Positions 4,917 to 5,480 of a DNA stretch of 5,480 bases are shown here, in pieces (the first letter of the stretch is position 1; each line of letters begins with the position of its first letter). Source of the DNA: an uncultured Eubacteriales bacterium (GTDB lineage Bacteria; Bacillota; Clostridia; Oscillospirales; Acutalibacteraceae); the NCBI GenBank assembly GCA_900320415.1, contig ONSE01000015.1, positions 1-5,480 on the forward strand, given 5' to 3'. A program made the position numbers and the translations under genes. The notes beneath the pieces were generated by a model. It searched no databases. It was not told the DNA's origin and saw only the letters and a program-made list of their open reading frames with translations.

Positions 4917-5480
4917 TCAGCCAATGATGTCCAGATACTGCGTGATCAGCGCGACGACCTGCTCGGTGCTCAGATTTGTGCTGTTGATGCACAAATCAAA
5001 GTTATCGGGCTGACCCCATTTCTGTCCTGAATAAAAGCTGTAGTAATTCGCTCTGTTTTTGTCTGTCTTGATAACGGCCTGTTTTGCTCTGGCGGGCTCG
5101 ATCTCGTGACGGTCCACTGCTCTTTTGATTCTGCTTTCGATGTCCGCGTAGATGAATATCTTGACAACATTCGGGTTACTTCTGAGAATGTAGTCGGCAC
5201 ACCTTCCGACAATGACAAAGCATTCGCTTTCCGCTTTTTCCTTGATAATCCTGTGTTGCAGAAGATAGAGCTTGTCGTTCACGGGTAAATCGCCCATGGA
5301 ACTGGAGAAGCCGTTTCCATAGTTGTACAGACCAACAGAGAGAGAATAAAGCAAACTGTTGGCGGTTTTTTCGTCCGCTTTTTCGAATACCTCGGGAGCG
5401 ACGCCGCTTTTTTTCGCCGCGAGAGAAATCAGCTCTTTGTCATAAAAGCCGATCCCCAGCTTTGAGGCAAGAGCCTTGCC
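4917..5480 (-). CDS. Cytidylate-kinase-like family protein, N-terminus beyond window edge
   Basis: The frame is open from the window end to TGA (4919-4917), giving 187 residues; the internal TTG at 5354 is not the start. The first residues, GKALASKLGIGFYDKELI, are the tail of the family's nucleotide-binding loop (usually GSGG-xx-IGK), so only about 15-20 residues should be missing. Other family marks seen: VGRCADYIL (91-99 of the visible part), an Arg-rich region for substrate or lid function (about 117-131), and DKNRANYYSFYSG-x-x-WG followed by DLCINS (140-167). It resembles the cytidylate_kin2 group (Pfam 13189), which is distinct from housekeeping Cmk. These proteins are widespread in gut clostridia, and their true phosphate acceptor is not settled. 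Cytoplasmic. It probably forms a leftward unit with the small ORF downstream, ending at the hairpin near 4617. Confidence 0.88.
   Translation of the reverse strand, partial: GKALASKLGIGFYDKELISLAAKKSGVAPEVFEKADEKTANSLLYSLSVGLYNYGNGFSSSMGDLPVNDKLYLLQHRIIKEKAESECFVIVGRCADYILRSNPNVVKIFIYADIESRIKRAVDRHEIEPARAKQAVIKTDKNRANYYSFYSGQKWGQPDNFDLCINSTNLSTEQVVALITQYLDIIG

Noticed and set aside
4904..4917. Inverted repeat AGGAAAATATTCCT at the stop of the cytidylate-kinase-like gene
   Set aside because: The stem has only five pairs, is AT-rich and has no T-tract, so it is too weak to call a terminator or processing site.
5352..5354. TTG at 5354 as the start of the cytidylate-kinase-like gene
   Set aside because: The frame stays open to the window edge and the residues upstream (GKALASKLG, YDKELI) are conserved family sequence, so the gene simply begins outside.
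1..5480. Search for CRISPR arrays, insertion sequences, tRNA or rRNA genes, or phage genes
   Set aside because: No direct-repeat array, transposase motif, terminal repeats or cloverleaf structure was seen. The window looks like ordinary chromosomal gene content apart from the points listed.

Overview
The window (about 58% GC by eye) looks like chromosomal DNA from a spore-forming clostridial Firmicute, tentatively of the Oscillospirales/Ruminococcaceae type. The reasons are sigma-A promoters of consensus form, strong GGAGG-type ribosome sites, a CsoR-CopA copper locus of Firmicute style, a SpoIIQ-like M23 protein behind a forespore-type promoter, and a cytidylate-kinase-like protein common in gut clostridia. 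The taxonomic call is inference; no rRNA or marker gene is present.

Layout: (1) 1-785, minus strand, a G3E/COG0523 (CobW-like) GTPase cut off at its C-terminus by the window edge, with its own promoter at 817-845. (2) 786-937, a divergent control region. On the plus strand it holds a perfect TTGACA-17-TATAAT promoter whose spacer is filled by one 17-bp CsoR-type palindrome, with a second copy just after the expected transcription start. (3) 938-3725, a csoR-copA copper-efflux operon. CopA carries an extra C-terminal copper-chaperone (CopZ-like) domain that has its own Shine-Dalgarno sequence and ATG, so it may also be made as a free 67-residue chaperone. (4) 3726-3778, a very compact junction where the operon terminator, a sigma-F/sigma-G-like promoter and the Shine-Dalgarno sequence of the next gene occupy the same 50 bases. 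(5) 3779-4555, a membrane-anchored M23 metallopeptidase, probably SpoIIQ. (6) 4556-4780, a gene-free convergent region with a strong terminator hairpin (best U-tract on the minus strand) and two small GC-rich hairpins. (7) 4781-4852, minus strand, a possible 23-residue peptide with an excellent ribosome site and a TTG start. (8) 4917-5480, minus strand, a cytidylate-kinase-like protein whose N-terminus lies beyond the window.

How the genes work together: excess Cu(I) should release CsoR from the two operators and induce csoR and copA. CopA then exports Cu(I), and its C-terminal domain, fused or free, delivers copper to the pump. The divergent G3E GTPase may be a metal chaperone or metal-centre assembly factor; its link to copper rests only on position. 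The SpoIIQ-like gene appears insulated from copper-induced transcription by the terminator and expressed from its own forespore promoter. No mobile element, CRISPR array, tRNA or rRNA was seen. The most interesting points are the nested CopZ start inside copA and the overlapping terminator/promoter/ribosome-site junction.
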